DNA from: Planotetraspora kaengkrachanensis | GTDB lineage: Bacteria > Actinomycetota > Actinomycetes > Streptosporangiales > Streptosporangiaceae | Assembly: GCF_016862895.1 (NCBI RefSeq) | Contig: NZ_BONV01000046.1 | Span: 1 to 59,147 of the forward strand | Direction: 5' to 3' | Length of the DNA: 59,147 bases | Shown: piece by piece, positions 35,905 to 46,158 of the stretch | Layout: each line of letters starts with the position of its first letter | Numbering within the stretch: position 1 is the stretch's first letter | The notes under the pieces: model-generated | The model's input: the letters and a program-made list of their open reading frames with translations, nothing else | Databases searched by the model: none | Told to the model about the DNA's origin: nothing | Position numbers and translations under genes: made by a program

Positions 35905-36675
35905 GTGGCCATCGATCTCGTGACCCGTGCCGAATGGGGGGCCCGCGCCCCCAAAGGCTCCTACTCCTCACTCGCCTCCACGAAGGGCGTCAAGGTCCAC
36001 TACACCGGCGGGCGCGTCGACCCCGCGATCGTCGACGACCACAAGAAGTGCGTCGCCATGGTGAAGTCGATCCAGAACTTCCACATGGACGGCAACGGCT
36101 GGCTCGACATCGGCTACTCCATGGTCGCCTGCCCGCACCGGAAGGTCTTCGTCGGCCGCGGGCCCAAGCATCTCCCCGCGGCCAACGGCGCCGGCCTCAA
36201 CTCCGGCCACTACGCCGTCCTTGCCCTCGTGGGCAACTCCGGGCTGGTCAAGCCGAGCGACAGCCAGCTGCTCGCGATCCTCGACGCGATCGAGTACCTC
36301 CGCGACAAGGGCAACGCGGGCAAGGAGATCAAGGGGCACCGGGACGGCTACTCGACCGAGTGCCCGGGCGACCAGCTCTACGCCTGGGTGAAGAAGGGCG
36401 CCCCCCGGCCCGGCGGAGGCACCCAGAGCCCGCCGCCCTCGACGCAGACGCCCAAGTACCCGGGCCGCCTGCTGAAGTACCCGCCGATCATGCAGGGCGA
36501 CGACGTACGCAAGTGGCAGGCCCAGATGAAGAAGATCGGCTACGACATCGTCGCGGACGGCTACTACGGGCCCAAGTCGAAGGCGGTGTGCGTCAAGTTC
36601 CAGAAGGCCGAGCATCTCGACGCCGACGGGATCGTCGGCCCGATCACCTGGAAGGCGTCGTTCACCGCCAAGTGA
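35905..36675 (+). CDS. PGRP-type amidase with peptidoglycan-binding domain
   Basis: This protein of about 256 residues has a PGRP/amidase_2 domain (about 5-155) with zinc ligands visible as His in VHYTGG, His in GHRD and Cys in TECPGD. After a Pro-rich linker comes a PG_binding_1 domain (about 180-255; QGDDVRKWQAQMKKIGY). It should cleave the N-acetylmuramoyl-L-alanine bond. There is no signal peptide, which fits a phage endolysin-like or unconventional export route. GTG 35905 has GGAG 8 nt upstream; an earlier in-frame ATG at 35779 would add AT-rich codons, including a TTA. Confidence 0.8.
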   Translation: MAIDLVTRAEWGARAPKGSYSSLASTKGVKVHYTGGRVDPAIVDDHKKCVAMVKSIQNFHMDGNGWLDIGYSMVACPHRKVFVGRGPKHLPAANGAGLNSGHYAVLALVGNSGLVKPSDSQLLAILDAIEYLRDKGNAGKEIKGHRDGYSTECPGDQLYAWVKKGAPRPGGGTQSPPPSTQTPKYPGRLLKYPPIMQGDDVRKWQAQMKKIGYDIVADGYYGPKSKAVCVKFQKAEHLDADGIVGPITWKASFTAK

Positions 36676-36692
36676 CCGGAAAGGCCGAAGGC

Positions 36693-36742
36693 GCAGGTCC
36701 GGCCTGATGCCCGTCCGGCGGGGCGGCGAAGGCCGGACCTGC
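36693..36742. terminator. Inverted repeat after the amidase gene
   Basis: A perfect 13-bp stem (GCAGGTCCGGCCT at 36693-36705 with 36730-36742) encloses a 24-nt loop, 18 bp past the amidase stop. It lacks a T-run. It probably ends the amidase transcript before the mutA gene. Confidence 0.6.
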
Positions 36743-36805
36743 CACGACACGCTAGGCGGGGGCCCATGGTGTTGATCGCCCCGGGCTCCGCTTAGCATCC
36801 GGTGC

Positions 36806-38617
36806 ATGACGGTGCCGCCTCACGAACTCACCGACCTCGTCTCGGAATTCCCGCCCGCATCCCGGGCGCAGTGGCGGGACCTCGCCTTGGGCGTGCTCAG
36901 GAGATCCGGGCTCGACGTGCCGCCCGGCGAGCCGGACGACTCCGGCGACGCCGGGGTGGAGGCGGCGCTGTCCACCACGTCGTACGACGGCGTGCCGATC
37001 GCGGCGCTGCACGACCCGTCCGACCTGCCGGAAGGACCGCGCGTCGTCAGTTCCACCGGCCGGTGGGACGTACGGCAGCGGCACGCGGACCCCGATCCCG
37101 ACGTCACCCGGGCGGCGATCCGCGCCGATCTCGAGAACGGCGCCACCTCGATCTGGCTCGACCTCACCGCGCTGGACCCCACGGCGCTCCCCGACGTCCT
37201 CCGGGACGTCTACCTCGACCTCGCGCCCGTCGTCCTCGACGCGGGCAGCCGTACGGGCGAGGCCGCGGAGGTCTTCCTCGACCTCGCGGCCGGCACGGCA
37301 CTGGCGGGCGGCAATCTGGGCGCGGACCCGATCGGCCTGGCGGCCCGGTCCGGCGTGCCCGCGGGGGACATGGCGGGAGCGGTCTCACTCGCCCGGCGTT
37401 GCGCGGACGACCATCCGGGCCTGCGTGCGATCACCGTCGACGCGCTCCCGTATCACGACGCGGGCGGCGGCGACGTGGAGGAGCTCGGCTGCTCGATCGC
37501 GACGGGGGTGGCCTACCTGCGGACGCTGACGGACGCGGGGATGCCCGTCGAGCGGGCGCTCGACCAGCTGGAGTTCCGGTACGCGGCGGGCGCGGACCAG
37601 TTCCTCACGATCGCCAAGCTCAGGGCGGCCCGCAGGATGTGGGCCCGAGTCGTCGAGGTGGTCGGCGGCACGTCCGGGCAGCGCCAGCACGCGGTGACCT
37701 CGTCGGCCATGATGACCGCCCGCGATCCCTGGGTGAACATGCTGCGCACCACTCTCGCGTGTTTCGGCGCGGGCGTGGGCGGGGCCGACGCGGTCACCGT
37801 GCAGCCGTTCGACGCGTGCCTCGGCCTGCCGGACGGCTTCGCCAGGAGGATCGCCCGCAACACCCAGTCGCTGCTGATGGAGGAGTCGAACGTCGGCCGC
37901 GTGATCGACCCGGCGGGCGGCTCCTGGTACGTCGAAAGGCTCACGGCCGACCTGGCCGACAAGGCGTGGGAGTGGTTCCAGGAGATCGAGCGCACCGGCG
38001 GGATGGCCGACGCGCTCGAGCGGCTCGTCCCCGGGCGGCTGGCGGCCACACGGGCGAGCCGGGCCGCGAACATCGCCCGCAGACGGGACCCCGTCACGGG
38101 CGTCAGCGAGTTCCCCGACCTGAAGGAGCGCCCGGTGGTCCGGAAGGGCGGCCGCGGGCTCGCGCGGCGGGCCGTGCCCGGAGGGCTGCCCGTCGTGCGG
38201 TACGCCGAGGAGTTCGAGGAGCTGCGCGATCTGGCCGACGCGCAGGAGACCCGCCCCACTGTCTTCCTCGCCACCATCGGCCCCGTGGCCGTCCACACGG
38301 CGCGGGCCTCGTTCGCGGCCAACCTCTTCGCGGCCGGAGGCGTCGCGACGGTGACCAGCGGGCCCGGCACCGACCCGGCGGCCATGGCCGAGGCCTTCCG
38401 CGACTCGGGCACGTCGATCGCGTGTCTGTGCTCCAGCGACCGGCTGTACGGCGAGCACGCGGCGGCCGTGGCGGCCTCGCTCAGGGAGGCCGGGGCCGAC
38501 AAGATCTGGCTGGCGGGAAAGGGTCACTATGAGGGTGTGGACGCCACGCTCCACGCCGGATGCGACGCGCTCGACGTTCTCCGCACGACCTTCGACGATC
38601 TTGGAGTGAGCCGATGA
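36806..38617 (+). CDS. mutA: Methylmalonyl-CoA mutase small subunit
   Basis: The 603-residue subunit resembles MutB over its barrel ([58 protein letters not shown]) but lacks the DxHxxG cobalamin-binding motif in its C-terminal domain, as small subunits do. With MutB it interconverts succinyl-CoA and methylmalonyl-CoA, linking the TCA cycle to propionyl-CoA and polyketide extender units. Its stop overlaps the mutB start as ATGA. Confidence 0.93.
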   Translation: MTVPPHELTDLVSEFPPASRAQWRDLALGVLRRSGLDVPPGEPDDSGDAGVEAALSTTSYDGVPIAALHDPSDLPEGPRVVSSTGRWDVRQRHADPDPDVTRAAIRADLENGATSIWLDLTALDPTALPDVLRDVYLDLAPVVLDAGSRTGEAAEVFLDLAAGTALAGGNLGADPIGLAARSGVPAGDMAGAVSLARRCADDHPGLRAITVDALPYHDAGGGDVEELGCSIATGVAYLRTLTDAGMPVERALDQLEFRYAAGADQFLTIAKLRAARRMWARVVEVVGGTSGQRQHAVTSSAMMTARDPWVNMLRTTLACFGAGVGGADAVTVQPFDACLGLPDGFARRIARNTQSLLMEESNVGRVIDPAGGSWYVERLTADLADKAWEWFQEIERTGGMADALERLVPGRLAATRASRAANIARRRDPVTGVSEFPDLKERPVVRKGGRGLARRAVPGGLPVVRYAEEFEELRDLADAQETRPTVFLATIGPVAVHTARASFAANLFAAGGVATVTSGPGTDPAAMAEAFRDSGTSIACLCSSDRLYGEHAAAVAASLREAGADKIWLAGKGHYEGVDATLHAGCDALDVLRTTFDDLGVSR

Positions 38618-40767
38618 TTCCGGATTTTTCGGCAATTGGGCTGAAGCCGGAGGCGGATGCCGTACCGGATCCCGGCGCGGCGCCAGGCTCCGTTGAGGAC
38701 GCGTGGGAGACGCCTGAGGGGATCGCGGTCAGGTCGCTGTACACGGCCGCCGACCTCGACGGCCTGGACTACCTGCCGACCTATCCGGGCGTCGCGCCGT
38801 TCCTGCGCGGCCCGTATCCGACCATGTACGCCACCCAGCCGTGGACGATCCGCCAATACGCGGGCTTCTCCACGGCCGAGGACTCGAACGCGTTCTACCG
38901 GCGCAACCTCGCCGCCGGGCAGAAGGGACTGTCCGTCGCCTTCGACCTCGCGACCCACCGGGGCTACGACTCCGATCACCCCCGGGTCGCCGGCGACGTG
39001 GGGATGGCGGGGGTGGCCATCGACTCCATCTACGACATGCGCCGGCTGTTCGACGGGATCCCCCTCGACCGCATGAGCGTGTCGATGACCATGAACGGCG
39101 CCGTGCTGCCGATCCTCGCGCTCTACATCGTGGCGGCGGAGGAGCAGGGGGTGACGCCAGACAAGCTCGCCGGGACCATCCAGAACGACATCCTCAAGGA
39201 GTTCATGGTCCGCAACACCTACATCTATCCGCCGGGCCCGTCGATGCGGATCATCTCCGACATCTTCGAGTACACCTCGCGGAACATGCCGAAGTTCAAC
39301 TCGATCTCGATCTCCGGCTACCACATCCAGGAGGCGGGGGCGACGCTCGACCTGGAGCTCGCGTACACGCTCGCCGACGGGGTGGAGTACCTGCGTGCGG
39401 GCGTCGGGGCCGGCCTCGACATCGACGCGTTCGCGCCGCGGCTGTCGTTCTTCTGGTGCATCGGCATGAACTTCTTCATGGAGGTCGCCAAGCTCCGCGC
39501 CGCCCGCCTGCTCTGGGCCACCCTCGTGAAGGGCTTCGGCGCGAAGAACCCCAAGTCGTTGTCGCTGCGGACGCACAGCCAGACCTCCGGCTGGTCGCTG
39601 ACCGCGCACGACGTGTTCAACAACGTGGTCCGCACCTGCGTCGAGGCGATGGCCGCCACCCAGGGGCACACCCAGTCCCTGCACACGAACGCGCTGGACG
39701 AGGCGCTCGCGCTGCCGACCGACTTCTCCGCCAGGATCGCCCGCAACACCCAGCTGCTCCTCCAGCAGGAGTCGGGGACCGGCAGGGTGATCGACCCCTG
39801 GGGCGGCTCCTACTACGTGGAGCGCCTGACCTACGAGCTCGCGCGCAAGGCGTGGGGGCACATCCAGGAGGTCGAGCAGGCGGGCGGCATGGCCCGGGCC
39901 ATCGGGGAGGGCTTGCCGAAGCTGCGCATCGAGGAGGCCGCGGCGCGGACCCAGGCCAGGATCGACTCCGGCCGCCAGCCGGTCATCGGGGTCAACCTGT
40001 TCCGGCCGGAGGCGGACGAGCCCATCGAGGTGCTGAAGGTCGACAACACGGCCGTGCGGAACCAGCAGATCGAGAAGCTGCGCAGGCTCCGCGAGGAGCG
40101 TTCGCCCGCTGCGGTGGCCGAGGCGCTCGAGGCGCTGACGAAGGCGGCGGCCGGCGGCGGCAACCTGCTCGAGCTCGCGGTGGACGCCGCGCGCGCCAAG
40201 GCCACCGTCGGCGAGATCTCGTACGCGCTGGAGAAGGTCTTTGGACGGCATGCCGCGGAGATCCGTACGATCTCCGGTGTGTACCGCCAGGAGGCGGGCG
40301 ACGCGGTGGACGAGGTCCGCGCGGCGTGCGCCGCGTTCGAGAAGGCCGAGGGCCGCCGGCCCCGGATCCTGGTCGCCAAGATGGGCCAGGACGGCCACGA
40401 CCGCGGCCAGAAGGTGATCGCGAGCGGCTTCGCCGACCTGGGATTCGACGTGGACGTCGGCCCGCTGTTCCAGACGCCGGAGGAGGTCGCGCGCCAGGCC
40501 GTCGAGGCGGACGTGCACGTCGTCGGCGTCTCGTCGCTGGCCGCGGGGCACCTGACCCTGGTGCCCGAGCTGAAGCGGGCCCTGGCCGGGCTGGGGGCGG
40601 ACGACATCATGATCGTGGTCGGCGGGGTGATTCCGCCCGGAGACATCGACGAGCTGCGGGCCGCCGGAGCCGCCGCGATCTTCCTCCCGGGCACGGTGAT
40701 CGCCGACGCCGCCCTCGAGCTGCTCAAGGACCTGTCGGCCGCCCTCCGCCATCCGACGTCGCCGTGA
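38614..40767 (+). CDS. mutB: Methylmalonyl-CoA mutase large subunit
   Basis: The 717-residue catalytic subunit carries the CoA-binding barrel ([51 protein letters not shown]) and a C-terminal cobalamin domain with the [10 protein letters not shown] motif (DxHxxG) near 597. It performs the B12-dependent carbon-skeleton rearrangement. ATG 38614 is set by ATGA overlap with mutA, and the end overlaps meaB as GTGA. Confidence 0.96.
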   Translation: MIPDFSAIGLKPEADAVPDPGAAPGSVEDAWETPEGIAVRSLYTAADLDGLDYLPTYPGVAPFLRGPYPTMYATQPWTIRQYAGFSTAEDSNAFYRRNLAAGQKGLSVAFDLATHRGYDSDHPRVAGDVGMAGVAIDSIYDMRRLFDGIPLDRMSVSMTMNGAVLPILALYIVAAEEQGVTPDKLAGTIQNDILKEFMVRNTYIYPPGPSMRIISDIFEYTSRNMPKFNSISISGYHIQEAGATLDLELAYTLADGVEYLRAGVGAGLDIDAFAPRLSFFWCIGMNFFMEVAKLRAARLLWATLVKGFGAKNPKSLSLRTHSQTSGWSLTAHDVFNNVVRTCVEAMAATQGHTQSLHTNALDEALALPTDFSARIARNTQLLLQQESGTGRVIDPWGGSYYVERLTYELARKAWGHIQEVEQAGGMARAIGEGLPKLRIEEAAARTQARIDSGRQPVIGVNLFRPEADEPIEVLKVDNTAVRNQQIEKLRRLREERSPAAVAEALEALTKAAAGGGNLLELAVDAARAKATVGEISYALEKVFGRHAAEIRTISGVYRQEAGDAVDEVRAACAAFEKAEGRRPRILVAKMGQDGHDRGQKVIASGFADLGFDVDVGPLFQTPEEVARQAVEADVHVVGVSSLAAGHLTLVPELKRALAGLGADDIMIVVGGVIPPGDIDELRAAGAAAIFLPGTVIADAALELLKDLSAALRHPTSP

Positions 40768-41753
40768 CCCCTGACGGCGAGGACTACCTGCGGGGCGTCC
40801 TCAAGGGCGACCGGCGCTGGATCGCCCGCGCCATCACGCTGGTGGAGTCCACCAGGGCCGACCACCGCGACCTCGCGCAACGGCTCCTGGTGGAGCTGAC
40901 CCCCCATGCCGGCAGGGCGCGCAGGGTGGGCGTCTCCGGCGTGCCCGGCGTCGGCAAGTCCACGTTCATCGAGGCGCTCGGCACCTCCCTCACCGCGCAG
41001 GGGCACCGGGTCGCCGTGCTCGCGGTCGACCCGTCGTCCAGGCGCTCAGGCGGCAGCATCCTCGGCGACAAGACCAGGATGGCGCGGCTGGCCGCCGACC
41101 AGAACGCATTCATCCGGCCGTCGCCGACCGCGGGCACCCTCGGCGGGGTCGCCACGGCCACCCGCGAGGCGATGGTCGTGGTCGAGGCGGCCGGGTACGA
41201 CATCGTGCTCGTCGAGACCGTCGGCGTCGGCCAGTCCGAGACCGCCGTCGCCGACATGGTGGACACGTTTCTCCTGCTCACCCTCGCCCGTACGGGTGAC
41301 CAGCTCCAGGGCATCAAGAAGGGCGTCCTCGAGCTCGCCGACGTGATCGCGGTCAACAAGGCGGACGGCGAGTACGAGCAGGCCGCGCGGAAGGCGGCCG
41401 CCGAGCTGGCCGGGGCCCTGCGGCTGCTGCGCTCGGCCACGCCCGTCCTCACCTGCAGCGGCATGACCGGCGCCGGGCTCGACGAGCTGTGGCGTCAGAT
41501 CATCCGCCACCAGGAGGGCGTCGACCTGGCGGCCAGGCGCAGCCGGCAGCAGGTCGAATGGACCTGGGCACTCGTCCGCGACCGGCTCCTCGCGCGGTTG
41601 GGGGACAAGGCCGCACCGATCGCGCCCTCGATCGAGCGGCAGGTGCTCGACGGCACCCTCACGCCGTCGCTGGCGGCCGACCGGATCCTCCGGGCCTTCC
41701 TGCCGGAGGGAGACATGCCCCCGGATGAGGCCCCGGACGAGCGGGCGGATTGA
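40764..41753 (+). CDS. meaB: Methylmalonyl-CoA mutase-associated GTPase
   Basis: This 329-residue G3E GTPase has Walker [10 protein letters not shown] (about 56-64), [29 protein letters not shown] and the base-specificity motif NKAD. MeaB protects and helps reload the mutase with adenosylcobalamin. The GTG start at 40764 overlaps the mutB stop, giving one translationally coupled mutA-mutB-meaB operon. Confidence 0.95.
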   Translation: MTPDGEDYLRGVLKGDRRWIARAITLVESTRADHRDLAQRLLVELTPHAGRARRVGVSGVPGVGKSTFIEALGTSLTAQGHRVAVLAVDPSSRRSGGSILGDKTRMARLAADQNAFIRPSPTAGTLGGVATATREAMVVVEAAGYDIVLVETVGVGQSETAVADMVDTFLLLTLARTGDQLQGIKKGVLELADVIAVNKADGEYEQAARKAAAELAGALRLLRSATPVLTCSGMTGAGLDELWRQIIRHQEGVDLAARRSRQQVEWTWALVRDRLLARLGDKAAPIAPSIERQVLDGTLTPSLAADRILRAFLPEGDMPPDEAPDERAD

Positions 41754-41908
41754 CGCGGCAGGCGTAGGCCGATTGCCGTGCGGGGCGGCACGTTTACTCC
41801 CCGGTTGTAGAGATGCCTACCTACGTCGCTGTTAATGCACGATTGCATATTTGCCGAGGTAGAACCCCCGCGGAGACGATCGAGGTGTCGTCGAAGCGGG
41901 GAGGCACG

Positions 41909-43900
41909 ATGCATCAGGATCCGATGACGCCGCCGCCGGTCGCACTGGCACTGCGGGAATATCGGGCGCTGCTGGCCGAGCACGGGATCACCTGGGGCGA
42001 GCCGCCGGTGTCCTACGTACGTTCGATGCCCTTCCTCCGGTTCCCCGAGGAGGCCAGGCGGATGGCCGTCCCGGATGATCCCGACGGCCTCGACGCCTCC
42101 GACGACCCCGGCGTTCTCGGTGAGGCGTTCCGCCTGGCACTCGGCGGACGGCTGCCGGGCGGCCTGACGGCGCTCAGGTTGTCCGAGGACGGGCACCGGC
42201 TGGAGACGTCCCGCCCGAGCGCCGTCCTGTCGGCCGACCCGGTGCCCGTCGTCCTGCTCGTCGACTCGGCCCGCGACGCCGGGGCCCTGGTGACCGTCGA
42301 CGGCGTGCCGTACGAGATCGGGCCGCGCGGCGCCGCGCTGCTGGAGGCCACGAGCGGCGCCGCCGTCACCGTCGACGGCGAGGTGGTCGACCTGGCGGGT
42401 GTGACGCGCGCGGCCGTGCCCGCGAGGTTGCGGTTGCGCGCCGGCTTCCCGTGCCGCTGGACCGTGGTCTCGGCCGACGGGCAGGGGTGGTACCCGGAGG
42501 GCGCGCCGCGCCGGCGCGACTACCACGACGTGCCGTTCTTCCACGGCGACGACCTCGTGCTCGACGTGCCGGCCGAGCCGGTCACCGTACGCGTCACCCG
42601 CGGCATGGAGTACGGCACCGCGGAGACGTCCGTGATCCCCGCGGCGTGGCGGGAGACGGTCGTCGAGCTGACACCGGAGCGGATCTTCGACGCCGCCGCG
42701 CGCGGGTGGTACGGCGCGGACCTCCACGTGCATCTCAACTGGGCGGGCGACCTGGTCGCGGGGCCCGCGGACGCGGCCGCGGCGCAGCACGGCGAGGACC
42801 TGCACGTCCTCAACCTGGTCGCGGGCAACGTGTCCGGCGAGCGGGTGTACGACCGGGAGGCACTCCAGCACTGGGCGGGCCGTGACCTGCCGTGGTCGGA
42901 CGCCGTCCACATCGCCCGTATGGGCGTCGAGTACCGCAACGACCTGCTGGGCCACGTACACGCGTTCGGCCTGGCCGCGCCGCCGTCGATCTACCACACG
43001 GGCTTCTCCGGTACCCCCGACTGGCCGCCGAACGCCGCGGCCTGCGGCGAACTGCGTGAGCTGAACGCGGTGCTGGGGTACGCCCATCCCTTCCACGGGC
43101 GCATCTCCTCGCCGGAGGACGTCATCGCCGACGGGCGCAGGAACTGCGCGGCACTGGCGCTGGTCGTCGACGCCGCGCTCGGCCTGATGGACGGCATGGA
43201 GGTGCTGCACTTCTCCGAGCTGACCGGAACGGTGGAGGTCTACCGGAGGCTGATCGGCGCGGGCAACCGGCTCGCCGCGCTGGCGGGCACCGACACGATG
43301 CTCTCCTTCACGCGTCAGGACACGGTGTCCAACCCGCCGGGCTGGGAACGGGTCTACGCCCGCACGGACGGCCCCCTGTCGGCCGAGTCGTTCGCCCGTG
43401 CCCTGCGGCAGGGCAGGACCTTCGCCACCAACGGCCCCTGGCTGGAGCTCACGGTGGACGGCGGCGAGCCGGGGGACACGCTCGACCTGTCCCCGGGCGA
43501 CCGGGTGACGATCACGGCCCGCGCGACCGGCCACGGCGTGGAGCGACTGGAGCTCCGGACGGCGGACGGCGTGCTCGCCGCCGGTCAGGCGGGCGAGCTC
43601 GTCACCTCCTTCGTCGTGGACGTCCCCACCTACGTCGTGGCGGTGGCGACGGGAGGCGGCCACCCGCTCGCGGCCGACGGTCAGACGTTCGCCCACACCA
43701 GCCCGGTCTACCTCGACGTCGCGGGCAGGCACGTCGCACGCCCGGAGGACGTCCGATGGTGCATGAGGTGGCTCGACCTGCTGGAAGACCTCGTGAGCGG
43801 TCACGCCAGGCTCGCCGACGCCGCCCAACTCGCCGACCACCTCGACCTCGTCGAGAAGGCCCGTACGGTCTACGCGGAACGCCTGGCCATCTCCGGATGA
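41909..43900 (+). CDS. CehA/McbA family (PHP-type) metallohydrolase
   Basis: This 663-residue protein has an N-terminal region of about 250 residues and a PHP-type domain with metal-binding motifs GADLHVHLNW (about 270), LLGHVHAFGL, GYAHPFHG and AGTDTM. The C-terminal part (TFATNGPWLELTVDGGEPGD) is typical of CehA/McbA proteins, some of which hydrolyse carbamates such as carbaryl. The natural substrate here is unknown. GGGGAGG lies 4 nt before ATG 41909. An AT-rich stretch (41815-41860) upstream probably holds the promoter. Confidence 0.8.
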   Translation: MHQDPMTPPPVALALREYRALLAEHGITWGEPPVSYVRSMPFLRFPEEARRMAVPDDPDGLDASDDPGVLGEAFRLALGGRLPGGLTALRLSEDGHRLETSRPSAVLSADPVPVVLLVDSARDAGALVTVDGVPYEIGPRGAALLEATSGAAVTVDGEVVDLAGVTRAAVPARLRLRAGFPCRWTVVSADGQGWYPEGAPRRRDYHDVPFFHGDDLVLDVPAEPVTVRVTRGMEYGTAETSVIPAAWRETVVELTPERIFDAAARGWYGADLHVHLNWAGDLVAGPADAAAAQHGEDLHVLNLVAGNVSGERVYDREALQHWAGRDLPWSDAVHIARMGVEYRNDLLGHVHAFGLAAPPSIYHTGFSGTPDWPPNAAACGELRELNAVLGYAHPFHGRISSPEDVIADGRRNCAALALVVDAALGLMDGMEVLHFSELTGTVEVYRRLIGAGNRLAALAGTDTMLSFTRQDTVSNPPGWERVYARTDGPLSAESFARALRQGRTFATNGPWLELTVDGGEPGDTLDLSPGDRVTITARATGHGVERLELRTADGVLAAGQAGELVTSFVVDVPTYVVAVATGGGHPLAADGQTFAHTSPVYLDVAGRHVARPEDVRWCMRWLDLLEDLVSGHARLADAAQLADHLDLVEKARTVYAERLAISG

Positions 43901-43964
43901 CCGCGCACGAGCGCGCGGGCATCCGGAGATCGGCCGGCGGATCAAGTGAATCGATCAGAGCCGG

Positions 43965-44585
43965 TCAGAGGTCGAGCTGGGAGCCGCCGAACCGGTCCCG
44001 CAGGAACCTGCCCTGGTCCCTGAGCGCCTGCTCGTCGCCCTTGTAGACGGCGTCGGCGATGGTGGCGAGCCCCTTCTCCAGCAGATCGAGCTGGGAGATC
44101 AGCTCCTCGTGCGCGCTGCGCTCGCGCTCGCCCCGGCGCGTCAGGGCGTACGACCTCGGCAGGTTGGCGTAGGCCTCCAGGCTCGTCGGGAGATAGTCGC
44201 GGATCGCCTGTGACACCACGTGGAGCTGGTCGGGGGAGGAGGTGAGCGCCTCGGCCCTGGCCAGGATGTCCCGCAGGATCCCCGCCAGCCCTCCGACCCT
44301 GGCCACGACGTCCTCGGGGAACCGGGCGGCCGACACCTTGGACACGAGCACGTCCAGGTCGGCTCTGAGCTGCCTCGTCTCGACCTCCGCGTGCGAGATC
44401 GTCAGCCGCACCCGGTCGGGCGGAGCAAGGAGCGCGCCGACCCCGTACAGCCCGCCGACGACGATGGGCCACAGGGAGCCGGCCAGGCCGACGAAGTGCA
44501 GCACGAGGCCGCCGATGGCCAGTGCCGAGCCGACGATGTTCTTCGTCGACCCGAGATAGGCGAGGACCCGGTCACTGGTAGCCAC
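43965..44585 (-). CDS. XpaC-like membrane protein of the TelA operon
   Basis: This 206-residue protein has two close hydrophobic segments near the N-terminus (KNIVGSALAIGGLVLHFVGLAG, LWPIVVGGLYGVGALLA) and a long helical cytoplasmic part (about 65-200). The layout resembles XpaC, which often accompanies TelA, but primary-sequence similarity is weak to my eye. GTG 44585 overlaps the VWA gene stop by 14 bp, making it the last gene of the operon. Confidence 0.6.
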   Translation of the reverse strand: MATSDRVLAYLGSTKNIVGSALAIGGLVLHFVGLAGSLWPIVVGGLYGVGALLAPPDRVRLTISHAEVETRQLRADLDVLVSKVSAARFPEDVVARVGGLAGILRDILARAEALTSSPDQLHVVSQAIRDYLPTSLEAYANLPRSYALTRRGERERSAHEELISQLDLLEKGLATIADAVYKGDEQALRDQGRFLRDRFGGSQLDL

Positions 44586-46158
44586 GGATCTCCTTGAACG
44601 CCGAGGAGAGGGAGCCCTCCCGGGCGTCGAAGGTGGCACCGCCGGTGAGGGCCGCCACCTTGCCCATCTCCTCCACGTCGCTGTCGCCGAACAGGACCAC
44701 GAAGGTCCGGACGTTCCGCGGCGTCGTGCCGTAGTACGCGGCGAAGTCCTCGTAGGACGAGCCGTCGGTGTTCTCGCCGTCGGTCATCAGCACGACCGAG
44801 GTGAAGTCGCCGTCGCTCGGCTGCAGCGTCACCATGTCGTAGGCGGTCCGGAGGCTGTCGTAGATCGCGGTGCCGCCCTCGGCGGCCAGGCTGTCGCCGT
44901 ACGACCTGATCTGGCTCAGGACCGCGTCGGGATCACTCTCCGGCACCGTGAACGTCCGCGGCACGCCGGGGCGGGCGTTGAACGGCAGCAACGTGACGGT
45001 CTCCCGATCGCGGAACCGGGAGAACTGGCCGGACGCGGAGGTGTCCGCACCGGTCAGCGTGCTGAGGGCCTGCTTGAGCGCGGCGATCCTGTCACCGCCC
45101 ATCGAGCCGGAGGTGTCCAGGACGAACAACGTCCGCGAGGGACGGCGCACCTGGTTGAGATACGCGCTGATCAGTTCGTCGGCGGCGCTGCGCCGGTTGG
45201 GGAAGGGCAGCTCCACGAGCTGCGCCGAGCCGAACCTCTGGTCGGGCCGCACCTCGGGCACGATCGGCCGCCGGAAGGTGGTCGTCATGATCTTGCGCTG
45301 GACGTCCGGCGTGCGCAGCCAGGTCGCGAGCTTGCCGTACAGGTCCTTCCTGGTGGAGGAGGCGAGGAGCGTGAGCGGATAGTCGGCGGTCACCACCCCG
45401 TCGCTCGGATAGATGATCGTGAGCGGCTCCTTGACCCTGCCCTCCAGGCCGAGCAGCACCGACTCGTAGTTGATCAGCCCGTCGACGGACTCCTGCTTCG
45501 CGTACGCGTCGGCCAGCCAGCCCGACGAGCCCGCGGTCAGGGTCTGGGCGGAGAAGAACTCCTTGAGCTTCGGCGTCGCGGCCGCGATCTGCGCCCGGTC
45601 CAGCGCCTCACCGGCGTCGGACAGGGCGGCGGTCACCCCGACCAGGGCGGAGAAGCCCGAGTTGGACGACGCGGGATTGGTCATGCCGAAGGTGAACTTC
45701 TTCTCCCTGGCGGCGGTCGCGATGTCCGCCCAGGTGACCTGCTTGGTGTCCCAGCCGAGGGCGTGGGCCTTGCTCTGCTTCAGCCCCAGCAGGACGGGAG
45801 AGACCATGACCTTGGTCTGCGTCGACAGCCGGGCGGGCGCCCCGTCGATCAGCGAGAGGTAGCGGTTGGAGGAGAACCAGGTGGCGTCGTAGTGGCCGTC
45901 CGCGCCGCCGCTCGCCACCTGCTCGGCGCCGTCGAGGGTGCCGGTGTAGGTCAGGCTGACCCGGACGCCGACCGCCCCCGCGGCCTCCTTCAGCAGCGGT
46001 TCGAGGTCCTTGACCTCGCTGCCGGCGAGCACACGCAGGACGTCGGGGCCGTCCTGCTTGGCCGGGTCCTGCTCGTCGCCCGAGCAGGCCGCCGTCGCGG
46101 ACGCGAGGAGCAGCGCGAGCGCGGCGGCGGCGATCCGCCTGCCCGTCAACAGACTCAT
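44572..46158 (-). CDS. Binding-protein + VWA lipoprotein
   Basis: This 528-residue lipoprotein has a signal sequence ending in the lipobox ATAAC (Cys25). Then comes a periplasmic-binding-protein-like domain (about 40-300; ATWFSSNRYLSL, GMTNPASSNSGFSALVG, YPLTLLASS) and a von Willebrand A domain (about 340-525) with the MIDAS motif LDTSGSMGG, the Thr in GGTAIYDS and the Asp in LMTDGENTDG. It should sit outside the membrane and bind a ligand or protein through the metal site. ATG 46158 overlaps the telA stop as ATGA. Confidence 0.85.
   Translation of the reverse strand: MSLLTGRRIAAAALALLLASATAACSGDEQDPAKQDGPDVLRVLAGSEVKDLEPLLKEAAGAVGVRVSLTYTGTLDGAEQVASGGADGHYDATWFSSNRYLSLIDGAPARLSTQTKVMVSPVLLGLKQSKAHALGWDTKQVTWADIATAAREKKFTFGMTNPASSNSGFSALVGVTAALSDAGEALDRAQIAAATPKLKEFFSAQTLTAGSSGWLADAYAKQESVDGLINYESVLLGLEGRVKEPLTIIYPSDGVVTADYPLTLLASSTRKDLYGKLATWLRTPDVQRKIMTTTFRRPIVPEVRPDQRFGSAQLVELPFPNRRSAADELISAYLNQVRRPSRTLFVLDTSGSMGGDRIAALKQALSTLTGADTSASGQFSRFRDRETVTLLPFNARPGVPRTFTVPESDPDAVLSQIRSYGDSLAAEGGTAIYDSLRTAYDMVTLQPSDGDFTSVVLMTDGENTDGSSYEDFAAYYGTTPRNVRTFVVLFGDSDVEEMGKVAALTGGATFDAREGSLSSAFKEIRGYQ

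Noticed and set aside
41495-43945. A long minus-strand reading opposite the CehA/McbA gene
   Set aside because: The plus-strand protein has clear metal-binding motifs; the antisense translation has none and shows GC-biased composition.
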